Below, piece by piece: positions 9,481 to 22,876 of a stretch of DNA of 64,000 bases. The stretch covers positions 777,068 through 841,067 of the forward strand of contig CACVBU010000743.1 of the NCBI GenBank assembly GCA_902728285.1, written 5' to 3'. The stretch comes from Clytia hemisphaerica (taxonomy: Eukaryota > Cnidaria > Hydrozoa > Leptothecata > Clytiidae). Numbering within the stretch: the first letter of the stretch is position 1; every line of letters begins with the position of its first letter. The notes below the pieces were generated by a model that was given only the letters and a program-made list of their open reading frames with translations, made no database searches and was not told where the DNA came from. The translations under genes and the position numbers were made by a program.

Positions 9481-12400
9481 TCCTTCTGGTTCTGATTTAT
9501 TTAGAGCTAAATTGAAAAGATTCACATTTCAGCTAGTCCACGCAATAGACAGCTCAGTAAGTGACTTCAAAACGAAGGAAGTTGGAACTTTAGACTGGTT
9601 GAGAAATTGCGGTCAATGAATTTTTCACTTCCAAGCATACGGTTTTTTCTAGTAGTAGGCAAGTTCGATGTTATGTTTAATAATTTTTTTTTTGAAACGT
9701 TTTCTTAAAAATAATTCATAAAAGCTAGCCTTTTACGCTTCAAAATTCGGTGTCGGATAATTTTAAGGTATCTTCTAGAGTATTTTAACGTATTCCATTG
9801 TATTTTATGATCATATGTATGTAAAGTGATATTATGTAAAAAGAACGATCAATTAACCTAAATGAGGCGCATTTTTGGAAATACAATCTTTGCAGAATTC
9901 TATTATAAGGGGAATCCAAAATTGTCAACATATTTCTGGGTGGGGGTACCTAGGCAAAAGGAGGGTACGGGTATGTGCCGCCCTTATGGGTCCCTTTTTT
10001 GAACCTTCAATATCCCACTAAGGGTGGTAAAAATTACATTATTTAATTCTAGTCCCCATAACGGTTACCGTGAGTATCACAGCTCGAATAAATTTTCTCT
10101 TTGAAAACTTGGCCTCTGATACTCAGGGTACATAACGGTTGTAAAAGCAGCCCAAATTCGATATCGTGACTCTCAAAAGTCTAAATTTCTATGAAATGGT
10201 TCCAATACGGGTCACAAAATTCGGGTTTTTTCTCCATTAAAGTCCCTCTAAGAGTCTGTTTTGGTCCCTATAAGAGCCCTACTGCTAAAAGTCGGGCGGC
10301 ACATACCCGTCATCCCACAAACATAGTACCCTCAGGATATATTTTCACGATGATTGTTGTGGAGGAAGATGGGATGGTTGGAGCTGGTCAAAATTGCCAA
10401 ATCTGGGTTTGGTATGACCTTCGCATATCGACTCACTTAGTGATATTTCAAGGGTTCTACTACTAGTTTTAGTGTGAAGAATCTAAAACCTTTTGGAACA
10501 TGGTATATAACATCAAAGGATTTAGAAATATTTTACTGGCCATTTTTTATCCACCTCCTTTACTCGTTTCAAGGCCTTTTTAACATCGTGAGTTTCACAG
10601 TGTATATGAATATCACATATAAAAGATTTCCTCAGAAGAGCTTTAAACAAGGACACTTGTATAGCGAAGCTACGCTATACAAGTGAAGTATAAAGTTATA
10701 TAATCCACTTTTAAGCTTAAGATGGGGATATATGCTCTCCGTCGATTATATGCATATCAATGTTATTGAAATACGCACCGTGATGAAACTCTTATAGTTC
10801 GTCTCCACAGCTTGAATTTCAAAGATAGCTAAGTTCTATGGTGCGCTATGGTGTTCGCAGTATCTACAAACTACAGTGTAAAAATCGATTTTCCGTCTTG
10901 CTGATAAAATAATAAAATGTTTCTGTTTCTCTGTTGACTCGAATGCATTCACCAAACGTTACTGTTTGCTACAATCATGGACAAAATATTTGAGACAAAG
11001 GGGATTTCTCTGCGAAATTTTAAACATACCACAAATGATTTTAAAGCGCGTTAAAGTACAGTTGGAAATTATAGCTTTAACTCTGAATTTTAACATTAGA
11101 CTTAAGACTTACGAGCATAGGATCTCAGGATTCAAAAGCTAATATTATTCCAATAAGGCTGGGAATATAGCCTAGAAGCAATCAAACCCCTCCAAAATCG
11201 AAATATTCAATGAAATAAAGTGGACTAGAATCACAACCCTCGCCCGAATTTTAAATTCTAAAAAACGTGAAAATACACTAAAATCTCAATATATTTCGAC
11301 CCTCCAGGGGATTAAGGGTTAAGGCGGGGGTCAAAATGCTTCAACGTTACAAATCTTTCATAGCTCATTTTGGGCTCAAACGAAAGTATGACTAATAGAA
11401 TAAGAGTCGAAGAGTTGTTTTGTTTTGAAATTTCGTAATTCGCAACATCCTCGTTTTGGGCTTTTTGGACGTCATAAAATTGAATTCCAATACTTTTGAT
11501 AGCATCAAAAATTTCAAATTGACCAAAGATGCATTTTATATTTTTCAAGATTAGAAAACATTGTTATATGAAATTGATGTGTCGCAATTTGCAAAAAAAA
11601 GTTTCCGGAAAATTTTACCAAAGATTGAATTTTTTTTGAAAAATTTGAAATCTTATTTTGATGATTCTATCAACAGTTATTGCAATTAAATTTTTAGGAC
11701 GTCATCAAAACGCAAAATTGAGGATTTTGCGAATTACGCAAAATTTCAAAATAGAAAATAGCTGCCTAGACGAATCTTATTTACTTAGTTATCGCTTCGT
11801 TTAGCCAAAATGAGCTTGTGAAAATGATTTGGTAACGTTAAGTTTAGAATTTTTAGTACAGTAGCGTTTACTATGATATAAACAACCATTATATACATTA
11901 TTTGGTAATAAAAGAGAACAAAAAAAATAAAAATAATTTCTTATCTCTATAAGAAGAAGATATATGAGATAGACACAAATTGCTAATATTTGTAGAGAAA
12001 TTTTTGCTTCAGGATGAGAGCCATTATAACAGAAGTAAAGGCTATCAGTAACATTTCTTTCAAAATTCAACAACTTGATCGTTCTTCTGCGGTGGCACTT
12101 TAATGAAAATTATGCTAGTTAGCTTAATACCTTATTGTGGGGTTTTTGGAAGTACAATCCCCCTTTATTCCCCCTATTATTTTTTATCCCCCCATTACAG
12201 GGACCTTCTTTAGAGTATTAAATTCAAAAACCGAAAAGCTATAGAGAGGTGCATTGGAATGAAATTGAAAGGGAAGTCACTTACAACTACAGCCAAATAT
12301 TTGGCACAAAAAGATTTTCGAGTTATTTAATAGATTTCAACTTAGACTTTTTTCGTGCCTCAAAGTTTTCGAGTTATTTATTTACATTATGTTTTTATAA

Positions 12401-13391
12401 TATAGCAGATATTCGATTTATGGAAAATTCGACTTGTTTATTATAATGGGTTTGTTACTTCTGAAGGGGTAGATTTGTGTTAAATATATCAACAAATAAC
12501 TCGAAAAGTTAAAGGCACGAAAAAAACCCGAGTTAAAAAATACCAGCAACTCGAAAAGTTAAAGGCACGAAAAAAACCCGAGTTAATTAAAAAATACCAA
12601 AGACTTATAACCAAAAGTCTTTGAAAATACCAAGTAAGTAAAGAAGTAACGAAAAGGCAAGAAGGCGCGAAAAAAAAACTGAGTTATCATTTTTGTGGTG
12701 ACGTCATAAAAACTTAAATTATGACGTCACATGCAAAATAACTCGGAAAAATAACTCGGAAAAATTAACTCGGGAAAAAGTAACTCCTGGGAGTTCCAGG
12801 CTACCTTCCAAGCTTCCAACCAACACCCTCTTCATCGCCCGGGGAGTTTTTACCCGCCCGTCTTTTTATATCCTCTCCCGCTTCTCTTCAGAATTGCATC
12901 TTGTGAACAGAGTTCCAAACTTTGCGGGGGAGATAAAATGGGGTCACCAGATGTTGTTTGGACATTTCAATAACAAAAAAAAATTTAGTGAAGTCATTTT
13001 TCAAAAAAAATTGCGGGCTCGCCATTGTTTTCCTGTTTTCTCATTTACCTGTTTACTGGTTCTCAAAATCAAACGACACAGCTTAAAGATACAGTTTTAT
13101 TCACTGTGGTAACAATTTTATAAGTGTTTGAAGGTTATTTTGTTACTATTATCTTTGGTAACATATTATCTATTTATTGGTTCATTGGTGGTTTCAAGCC
13201 GCTGGACGAATGCAGATCAAAGACACAGTATTCTTTTGTTTTGTTTACTGGTCTTCTTTCCCACCGTTTACGATACGAAGTAAAAGTTTAAATCAGAACT
13301 GTTGACTACATATTTGAAGATATTTATATTTTGGACATACTTGGAAAACTGTAAATAGCTACATTGTAAATAATTTTAATCAAAAACGAAA
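9481..13391. other. Intergenic between GPCR and MAF1; repeats only
   Basis: About 9945-10335 is a foldback: GGGTACGGGTATGTGCCGCC is mirrored by GGGCGGCACATACCCG. Its words recur near 32690-32775 and 48990-49060. About 10525-10619 is repeated at 14594-14692. A short hairpin, CACTTGTATAGCGAAGC with its mirror, lies at 10651-10684. At 12499-12590 a 41-49-bp AACTCGAAAAGTTAAAGGCA unit is duplicated in tandem, and an inverted relative lies at 12300-12390. No gene was recognised. The MAF1 promoter should lie in the last few hundred bases. Confidence 0.5.
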
Positions 13392-16300
13392 ATGAAGTTA
13401 CTTCAAAATTCAACATTTGAATCACTGAGTTCAGCTCTCTCAGTTCAAGGAGATAATATTAATATTTCTGGCAGGTAAATATTTTTTGATATATATTTCA
13501 GTATAAGGTGTCCCAGCACCCATTATATTAGCGCTAACTACCGTGAGATTGGGTAACTTGCATCAGTTCAGTGGAGGCTAATGCATGTACATGCATAGCC
13601 CTCAAATGAAAGACCTGGCTGGTCATTAAAATACAAAGTTAAATCAAAACAAAAATGGTAGAGTAGAACTGCAAGCGGACCTGCGTAGTTGTATTTTAAT
13701 GACCAGCCAGGTCATTCATTCACTTGAGGGCTATGCATGTTTGCCTCCACTGATGCAAGTTACCCAAAACAGAGTCGTCTAAGAAAACAGCTATTACGCC
13801 AACTAATAGACCTTTTTTCAAAGAGGACGTCCTGTTGAATAATTACCGTAAGTTGGTCTAATGTCGACATTCGTCTTCTAATTTCGACACCCTTTGTTAG
13901 AGATAGGAACAATAGAAACTTGGGAAGGTCGGAATCGCTGATTGACTTTGATTAGCGCGATTAGAGGAAAAATCTTTAGTTTATCAGTGATTTCGACCTT
14001 CTTAATATTCCTATCTATAAAGAAGGATGTCGAAATTAGAAGACGGATGTCGACATTAGACCAACTTACGGTATGTAGTCCAGCCATAAAAACAATGATA
14101 GAGCCATGCATAATTACTGTATCATGCATATTGTAATAATTATGCATGGTTTTATCATTGTTTTTCTGCTGGACTACATAATTATTCAACAGGACGTCCT
14201 CTTTGAAAAAAGGTCTATTTTATATTATATATACGGACGAAAACGGCAATCTTTTCAACGATGAAATGCTGAATCAGCAAAATGTGTTGTCCTTTCCAGA
14301 TGATCTCAATCGAACGGAATCGACGATCAAACCAATCGAACGCAATCGACCGATTGAAATTCGATTGTCGAACGCAATTGAATCTCAATCGAACTTTAAA
14401 ATTCTAGGTAATATTCGATTGGTTCAATTGTTGTTCGACTGGTTTGATCGTCGATTCCGTTTGATTGAGATTGTCAGGCTTTATTCTTGCAGCTTCCCAA
14501 CATCCAAGCTCTCAAACATCACAAGCTGAATGAAATTACTGTCGATTTCCCGTAGAAATTATAATCACAAAATGACTAAAATGGGTCATTTATAAATATT
14601 TTACTGGCCATTTTTTATCCACCTCCTTTACTCGTTTCAAGGCTTTTTTAACATTGACTATCGTGAGTTTCACAGTGTATATGAATATCACATTTTAGAA
14701 ATTTTCAGAAAACAGTTATTTTCAGGCGTAATTACTTTTGGAAATTCTCTTTATCATATCAAAAGACAAAGAGTGTTTCAGAGATGAAAAGATATAAATT
14801 TTTCAACAAAAAGTTTATAATTGTGACACTTCATAACGTTAAGAGAAGGGATGTGTAGTTGTAATCTGGCTCTCACGCCAACAGTAGAGCAGAAAAGAGT
14901 AAGAGCCAGGATTTTTGGCTAGGGTCAGCAGATGATTGATAAGATTGATTGATATATATTTTTCTAGTCGAGTGTTTATAGTCTTTCTGAGAGAGGTAGT
15001 CATGCCTAGATTGGTGATTCGAAAATGACATTTGAAGTTTGTTTAATAGATAATTGGTTGAAAATGATTTCCTACTAAAAATTTTCTATTTATTTTTTGG
15101 ACCTACCACGGTGGAGGTCCTATAAATTAACCTGTGTTTGTTCGTCCATTCGTTTGTTCGTTCGTTCGTTCGTTCGTTCGTCTGTTACCAACTTTTCTCA
15201 GGATTGAATCATAGGAATCTTTTGATTTTTGGTACAAAGGTGCCAAATGGTAGTGGTCAAAATTTGTTGGCTCAATAACCGCATGTTTATCTATAAGAAT
15301 CACTATTAATAAGCATACATCAATGTTCTTAGTCAAATTACACTCATTTTGTTTTATAAGCATAACGACAACGTTTATAAGCATACTAAAGCTCAAATTT
15401 CCAGAAAAATTAAGCATATGCTAAGCATACCTTGAGGCTCAGCCAAAGAAATTTTAATATCAAATAGCACCAAGCCAAGAGAGAAAGTGTAGCAGTCTGT
15501 TTTTGAAACATGAATACAACACTATAAAGATTCAAAATCATATGGTAAACATTCAAAAACAATAGAATGTCTTCATTTCTCTCATAATTAAAGATAGGGG
15601 AAAATGTGCGAAAATTTTCACCCCCCCCCCCCCTTCATAATCTTTTTACCAAGCATAGGGTTAAGCATAGTCGAGGCTCAAAATTGAGCTTTACTTAAGC
15701 ATAGTGAGCTTCAGCCGAAATTTACCGTATGCTTATAAAACAAAATGAGTGTACTCAATTTATTTATGAGGTAGATGTTTTTTGCTCATGAGGGCTTACT
15801 TTTGAAGAATATTTGTGTTTAGTCATGAAATTTTGGTTGATTGGCGTGTTTTTATAGAAAAACTGGCCAAATTCGATATTTTTTCATAAGCACCTTATCA
15901 ATCACTTAGGTATTAGCTTTTCTCGAGATTGGCTCTTTCATTCTTTATGATCTTTTGCACAAAGATGCATAACTACAAACCCTCAAATGTGACAGAGCCC
16001 AATTTTCGACAAAAAAAATTTTGGGCAAATTTGGGCCAAAAAAACAGCTAAAAAACAGGTTTTTTGGACTTTGTGAAAAATTGGATTCATTGTTTTTATG
16101 CATGAAAGTAGGTAAAAGATGGCTCAAGCAGATTTTTGTAAAAAAAGAATTTTTCAGCTTAAAAAACGCATCTTTATCTATAAGAATCAGTATTAATAAT
16201 TACATACATCAATGTTCTTAGCCAAATTACTCAATTTTTTGATGAGATTGATGTTTTTTTTGCTCACGAAGTCTTGAATATGAAAGAATATTTCAAGAGC

Positions 16301-18012
16301 ATGAAATTTTGGTTTCTAAACGTTTTTTTAATAAGAAACAAACGACTAATTTTAATAGATCGTCACTATTTGTTTTCTGAATGATTATTTAATGGTCACG
16401 TCACATAGATATCAATTATAAATGTGTTAAATGCATAACCAGGTAGGTCCATAAAAGTATCACTTGTTTATTTTAAGTCTGGAGAGTTATTCTTGCAAAA
16501 TGACTGGCAACGACAAGAAACTTTACAAAGAGCTGAATATGTATGGTAAAAGCCCTGCAGACTTACAAGCCTTATCACCATCTGAATCTCAAATGGAGCA
16601 GGTACACGGAATCTCACCGAACTCTCTATACTTACCACCAATGCATCGTATACCAAGCACAGATGAAAGTGACATCTCCAATGTATCCGTCATGAATCGC
16701 AAAATGCTGTTCACTTTAATTTCAACACTTAACGCTTCATTTCCGGATTACGACTTCAGTTCAGTGAAATCAGAAGCATTCAGTCGAGAAGGAGATTTGA
16801 CTTGGATTGTGAATAACATCAACAGTAACCTGTCAACCTCAATGGGCGAAGATTTTGTCAAATTAAGTCCAAATTTATGGAAAGCCATTGATGATGAGAT
16901 CTGTCTCTCAGATTGTGAAATATTTAGGTATAATGTTATGCTGTCCTGTTTTAATTTTCCCCTTTTTTTTAAGGTTTTTATCCATTTTAATCCAACAAGA
17001 CATTTAGATAGATTAGATTAAATTTACCATAATTTGGTTTGTTAACAGTATCATTGCTATGGCTAAGTTTTGTGGTTGTATATCATGTAATTTTTATCCA
17101 TCCTCAAATTCTTTAGTTACAACCCAGACATGGAGTCAGATCCATTTGGAGAAGCTGGATGTCTGTGGTCATTCAATTACTTCTTCTTCAACAAAGAACT
17201 GAAAAGGATTCTATTCTTCAAATGCAACGGCTCAAGGTGAGAAATATAATCTTGTTGTATTACATTTTTCTTTATGAAAAAAAATTGACGTATGGTTTTA
17301 CAGGGTATTGCATTTCTTTTTAAAGATTGCACAAGCTAGTTACGGCTAGAGAAGTAGACTTTGAACTCAGGTTGTTTTTAAATATGCTTCAAAGTCATTA
17401 CATGGTAATTAGACATAATCACCATTTTCCATCAATTGTTTGGACATTTTATAAGGCTAATGGAATTAACAATGACATGTCAAATCACATTTTTGATTTG
17501 GATAATGACTTTTTTTTTCGAACATTGAAGTAAACAGGATGTCTCATGACATTTCAAAGTTTTTCTACATACAAACATCAATGCACTCAACCGAAGGGAA
17601 GGAATTGTCAGAACGCTCCTTATATAGAACTATCAAACCAATAAGATAAACATTAGCCTTTTGACCACAAAACTGCATCATACATTTGTATCCACTTAAC
17701 ATCCTACCCTACACACCTCCATTATATTGGTATGTAGAAAGATAACACTTGTTAGAGATTATTAGAGAGTGTATTTCCATAACTAATTTATTAAATTGAT
17801 TAAACAGCAAAGTCTCTTACTCAGATTACCCATTCTTTGTAAAATAGAAGACGTTTCTACCATTCACCAATTCAGTGGTTAGGCTTCCCCCACCCTCCAT
17901 CTTTCTAAGTTTTTAAGCCCTGAACAATTTTCGTTTTAGTCTGTTAGCGGAGTCATCCTCAGAATTTGACCAATTTGTCATGGATCCTATGGACTGTGAA
18001 ATGGTAAACTGA
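13392..18012 (+). CDS. maf1: MAF1 homologue, repressor of RNA polymerase III
   Basis: Four coding exons: 13392-13474, 16478-16927, 17117-17236 and 17940-18012. All junctions are GT-AG in phase 2, giving 241 aa (human MAF1 is about 256). MAF1 binds RNA polymerase III and blocks tRNA and 5S transcription when nutrient (mTORC1) signalling falls. The family is recognised from the N-terminus [18 protein letters not shown], the ESYSCKM block opening exon 2, [14 protein letters not shown], and the near-invariant stretch through [26 protein letters not shown] and the C-terminal conserved box. The usual long acidic C-terminal tail is replaced by a short one ending MDCEMVN. The variable linker after the first box holds several Ser/Pro sites. 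Intron 1 (3003 bases) is almost all foldback transposons. The start is the only ATG fitting the conserved N-terminus. Confidence 0.95.
13550..13767. mobile_element. Foldback element in MAF1 intron 1
   Basis: The left arm starts at TGGGTAACTTGCATC and runs through CCTGGCTGGTCATTAAAATA. The right arm mirrors it, ending GATGCAAGTTACCCA. The arms are about 90 bases with a short loop. Confidence 0.8.
13805..14219. mobile_element. Foldback element holding two further foldbacks (nested MITEs)
   Basis: The outer arms are 13805-13845 (AATAGACCTTTTTTCAAAG...) and 14178-14219 (its mirror). Between them sit 13844-14073, whose ends are TACCGTAAGTTGGTCTAATG and its mirror, and 14074-14178, whose ends are TGTAGTCCAGC and GCTGGACTACA. 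Each has its own long arms. The simplest reading is successive insertion of different elements. Confidence 0.8.
14305..14490. mobile_element. Foldback rich in ATCGAAC words
   Basis: GATCTCAATCGAACGGAATC near the left is mirrored by GATTCCGTTTGATTGAGATT near the right. The interior repeats ATCGAA/TTCGAT words. An open frame across it (from 14203) reflects this low-complexity palindrome and is not a gene. Confidence 0.65.
15101..16449. mobile_element. Element of about 1.35 kb with GGACCTACC ends
   Basis: It starts GGACCTACCACGG and ends GGTAGGTCC, 28 bases before the MAF1 exon 2 acceptor. It contains TTCGTTCG tandem units near 15150-15180 and an internal duplication: the block around 15290-15340 plus 15752-15900 recurs at 16170-16290. 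Related sequence lies at 4500-5050. No transposase-like frame was seen. Confidence 0.6.
15341..15751. mobile_element. 411-bp TIR element with TA target duplication
   Basis: The perfect terminal inverted repeats start CACTCATTTTGTTTTATAAG (24 or more bases). TA flanks both ends (15339-15340 and 15752-15753). The paralogous uninserted sequence at 16221-16235 has a single TA at 16228-16229, which fixes the insertion ends. Related ATAAGCATA termini recur near 18950-19030. Confidence 0.85.
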
Positions 18013-20640
18013 GGTACTGACTTTTGCCCCTCCCCCTTTATCTCCCTTTTAAAAGACCTATGTTAACTTTAACCCATATCAAGGGTTTTTATCCCCCATG
18101 GTTACATTATCCTATTTCAAAGAGTTTTTATTCCCTATGCCAAACGTCATTAAGTAAAGTTTTCGACTGTTCTACAATTGACTTGAATACCATGTATAAT
18201 ATAAGGTACTCAGTGTTTTTCGGATGGTATAATTACTACCATTTGATTTTAAAACACGAGCACTAATCTCTGTCAGTTATAAAAAAACACTGAGTATCTT
18301 CTGTATATACACTGACTTCCATTCCTTGACTGACTGATCTATTTTTTCAAATTAAACTAGGCAAATTTTTCTTAGTTCAAAAATCTTTGATTTTATCTTC
18401 TATCAAATTTTAGGATGTGGTCTTCAAATGCAATTGGTTGAATTGAAAATTCTTTGGTACCTGTGGATTACATTCGAGTGTATTTTAATAGTATGGTGGT
18501 AAAATGCATGGTTGTTTTGGATTGGAATGGCAGGAATAACGAATGTTTTGGTTGACACACATAGAAAGAGGAGGGAAAGTATTGGTTTTGCCTTATGTAT
18601 ACTAATCCAAGTCTTCGGTACATAACATAGTATATCTCTTTATTTTTAAAACTATAATGTGATTAGTTTTTATGTTTTTGAGTCTTGAAACACTTTTGAT
18701 TTGATTTAGTGATGTAGTTATTGTTTGGTTGTACATATCGATGATTACTTATTATTAAAATGTTTACGAAATCAAAAATCACAAAAGTGACAAAAATTAT
18801 AATTTTATTGGCAAAGGTGTATATCCCTTTTCATTTTAATAAGTGTTCAAATACAAAGAAGATTTTTGTTGAGGGCCACTTTATATAATTGTTTTACAAG
18901 ATCAGTCAGAGCTTATCATATTAATGACATACATGTATTTTCTCTTATAAGCATAACGTTTATAAGCATATACAGGCTCAGTTTTTGGTAACCTAAACAA
19001 TAGCTCTATTGTTTGAGAACGATAGAATACTAAGCATAATACAAGCCTGATATAGAGGTAGACACTTGCTTATAAAGAAAGAAACATGTAATACGTCGTG
19101 CGAGACTCATTCTCAATCAATTAATGAAATTTTTTATCTTATGGCTCAAATTTAATTTATCTGAAGACTCAGGGCTTCGACTTCGTTGACGTTTTGAGAA
19201 TTTATAACTTTTACGAAATGCTGAAAAAAGAAGTAAGGTTTGTGAAATTAAGTGTTCGTATTTTGAATAATAATCTTTCGATGTTTAGAAGATTTTATGT
19301 TTGTGTGTATTTAAAAAATAAGAATATCTTTATCAGAAAAAACTACTTTTTTTGTTGGTTTTATCAACATAATTTGTAAATAATGTTTGGTTCCTTTTAA
19401 GTTTCTTTTGTCTTGTAAAATTGTCAACTTTTTTTTTCTTTCGATCTACCTATAATTTATTGAAAATTTTATTTTACCATTTATCACCCAACCCTGAAAA
19501 TCTGAAAATCCTCGGCAATAAGACGATATTCATGATATGCACCACTGCAATGACTTTTGACATTACACCAGACCCAATAGCTGATTGGTTGTGAGTGACG
19601 TAAAGTCAGTCAATACGTCACTTTCAACCAATCAGCTGTTGGAAGATATCGAGGTTTTGTCTAAAATTTCGTCATTACCTGGTCTAAGAACTTTGGATAG
19701 GAACTGAATGAAGTTTATTTTAAGAATTTTCTCTTTCTATAGAAACGAAAGTGTTTTTAAAGGGGACGTCTGGTCTGATTTTAGGTATTGTTTTTTTAGA
19801 GTTTTTGGAAAAATTATTCCAGGGAGATTAAAATGAGCTATCTCACTTCAAGAGATTTTTTTTCAATCACTTTCTATGGCCATTTAAAAAATCCCTCTTT
19901 TTCAAAATTTATGACGTAGCTTATGTTATATGTTTTCTATGTTCTTTCAAGTAAACAAGATTAACTCCTCTTTCTGTGCAGCTGGCATTTTTATAAGAAA
20001 ATTTTAAGTAAGTCAGAGATGTGCAAAAGCATTTAAAGTCGTTAAAACATCTTTTTCCCAACATTTTGTCAATGAAAGCTTACTCCAACATCTTCATAGA
20101 AAACTGAAATATTTATATAGTTGTGGACTGGAAAAATCATCGAAATTAGAAGTTTGAATTAAAATGTTCTTATCAAAAGTTGTTTAAACACAGTACTTTA
20201 GACTACAGACAAGATTTCTGTTCTTATAAATTACGAACAAAGGTTACGTCAAAAATCAGGTAAAAGAGAGGAAATTGTAAAACACTAAAATCTGAATATG
20301 TCAGTCAAAAATAAAGATTTTGAGTTCGTTTTTCTGCAAACTTTTTTTTACTAATTTAGCTATCTGGCATAGAATTATGACTGAAATGATCTACCAAAGC
20401 AGACGTCCCCTTTAAGCTTTTCATTATTCAATAATCCATTCAAGTTTCTAAGTCTCATCCTTTTTGTGTCACACAGTTTGATTGACCTTTCATATGAATT
20501 CCTGTCATACTCGTGACATTGCCTCAAAACAGCTGGAAGAAATGATTGATTATGTCTAAATTATTTGACCCTTTCCCTAGTTTTTGACCTTCAACTCCCC
20601 CCTGGTTTAGTTTAGTATATTTATGATTTTAATGTAATGT
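18013..20640. other. MAF1 3' flank and intergenic sequence
   Basis: This holds the probable 3' UTR and then repeats. A foldback at about 18204-18298 has ends AAGGTACTCAGTGTTTTT and its mirror. CTTATAAGCATA-type repeat ends lie near 18948-19070. At 19562-19658 an inverted AATAGCTGATTGGTTG pair recurs at 63860-63945. No further gene was recognised. Confidence 0.45.
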
Positions 20641-20655
20641 AAATATGACTAGCCT

Positions 20656-20920
20656 CTAAAGGGCTACATACACTACACAATATATTGTCGGGCAATATAT
20701 TGTCGATATATTGCTGAGTGCCGGCAATATATTGAAAAGGTGTCCACAATATATTGTCAGCTTGATTTGCAATACTCTAACAATATAGGGGGATTGTTTA
20801 CCCAAAAAAAATTCCTTTTTATGATAGAGTACCAGTTGTTTACTTCGTACATTACGGTCCGCAAACCATATTGTCGAATATTTTTCGTCAATATATTGTG
20901 TAGTTTAAGTAGCCCTTAAC
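20656..20920. mobile_element. Foldback with AATATATTG repeats
   Basis: The left end AAAGGGCTACATA..ACTACACAAT is mirrored at the right by ATTGTGTAGTTTAAGTAGCCC. The interior holds at least six CAATATATTG words on both strands. It is non-coding. Confidence 0.75.
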
Positions 20921-21834
20921 ACCATTTTATTATTGTAAAAAATATCTTTTTTTTATCTTGTAATTTTTTTGCTCATATTTTTTGTTCACTTGTTCTATGT
21001 CTTAGTGGTTTTTATTTGCAATAAGAAAAAGTTCTTTTGTGCTTAAGAATAATCATGTAAATTGTATGGTGTGGGCTACTTGCATCAATACTTCTAAAAG
21101 CTTCCAAAATATCTTTTTGTCCTTGATAAGTACGAGGTGAATCATATATGTAACGTCATTGAGCAGAAACTTTCCTTTAATGTTCTGTAATAAAATTTTA
21201 CAAGACTTCAGCAATCATAACTAAGAGACTTAAATATTCAATCGTAGAATTTTTTTTCAAGACTTTTATATTTAGACATTGAACCCACAAGTTACGGCTA
21301 TACTAGCCGGTCGACTCCTGTCTGAAATTTTTCTTTTTGATAAATTTTGATGATGCTGAGTCTAGTGAATCAGACTGGAAGCACTCGACGAAGGCTACTT
21401 TTCGAAGGATTTCGCCAAAAATTCTAGATATTAAAAAAATGAACTTTAGAGTTTCTAAAATATGATTTAGATAAGAAAAATTCTCAACGCAGGCGAAAAC
21501 AAAAATGACCCTTCTATGTACCCGAAATAAAAATTGCTATCAGTGAAAGGAACTAACAAGTCGATAAGCTATTTTTAAAACATATGTTGCAAATATCTTT
21601 TTGTTCTTTCGTCACTTTAAGGCTGCATTTTTTCATCTAGATGGTGTATGCTGATATGACCGGTTCATGGTTTTTCAAAATCCGTTGTTTTTTCCATAAT
21701 GACAAATTTCCAAGTAACTTGCATAACTTAACAACTTGACCTAAAAGACCTTTATAATAATTGCAAAGAAGAAAGAATGAAGAACTTAATAAAATAATTA
21801 TTCTCTGAGCATTTTTGTAATCGGAACCTCAGAT

Positions 21835-22030
21835 AGACCTTTTCGTAAATTACGTCACGAACATCACTTGCCTCGTTTTGTTTTATTGCCATGGTGATTA
21901 ACTTCCAGTGGATTTTATTAAAACTACTTCCTATTCAATCATTTGTTGTCTCAAGGGACATAATCATGATGGTAATTGTTCGAATACGAGGCAAGTGATG
22001 TTCGTGACGTAATTTATGAAAGGGTCTATC
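21835..22030. mobile_element. Foldback element of about 195 bp
   Basis: The left arm has AGACCTTTTCGTAAATTACG then TCACGAACATCACTTGCCTC. The right arm mirrors both, ending CGTAATTTATGAAAGGGTCT. Confidence 0.8.
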
Positions 22031-22647
22031 GTTTAGTATTTTATCCAATCAGAAAGTTTGTTTACTTTATATTTTTCGTAAAAATTACACAAAACCCAAA
22101 ACAGAGCGCATTCGAAGCTCGTGTATTACTCGTCTATTGTGACCCCGGCAAAGTATATTTTAATCATCAAAGTGTCCGGAAAATATTTTTAATATAAATC
22201 TCACTGCAACAGCGAAATTTTTTTTTATCAATACATAGGTTATCAATACCAAAGGCAATTTGAAAAGATTTTTAACGAAGAAGGATTTTTCTTTTATGAC
22301 TCTATGCTCCGCTTTTTCTCGGACACACAATGACCAAATTCTAATCATTCTGATTTGAGTCTGATATGATATATTCTGATATATTCTTTTTCTTAGCAAA
22401 AATGATATGAAATAAAAAAGCAGATTTCAAATACGATATCGTTGACCGATTTCGAAACAATGAATTTGTTTGATAATATTTTAGAGTGACCTATCATCAA
22501 ATTCTTGGACGACGACTTACTACAGTATGAGATGCTAAAGAAATGACGGGCTGCTTCGACTGTAAAGGTACTTAATATTTCTTTGTTTTTCTTCCTTCTT
22601 GTTTATGTTTATGTTTTACCTTTACTGTTCTGACAATGTTCGCATAA

Positions 22648-22876
22648 TTGGGCTATTCCAGATATTATTTGTACCCCCTATGTGTTGAAGTGGTCAATTA
22701 CCCCCTTGCCTTGGATTTTTGTCTCGTTTTATTGATTTTCAATCTCATCTTACTGACCACCCTGGATTTTTACACTCGAAAAATCTGACCCCCTGGATTT
22801 TTTATTTTCCAAACCTTCCTGGACGTCACAGCTCCTCAACATAGGAGCTGTGCAGATAATTTCTGGAATAGCCCAT
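22648..22876. mobile_element. TIR element with TGGGCTATTCCAGA ends
   Basis: The left end TTGGGCTATTCCAGATATTA is mirrored by TAATTTCTGGAATAGCCCA. The interior has CCCCCT/CCCTGGATTTTT words. G-rich relatives with similar ends lie at 26452-26755 and around 50398-50665. Confidence 0.75.

Noticed and set aside
16464..16477. Exon 2 reading frame of MAF1 used as the gene start
   Set aside because: The conserved MAF1 N-terminus is found at 13392-13474 and joins in phase at 16478.
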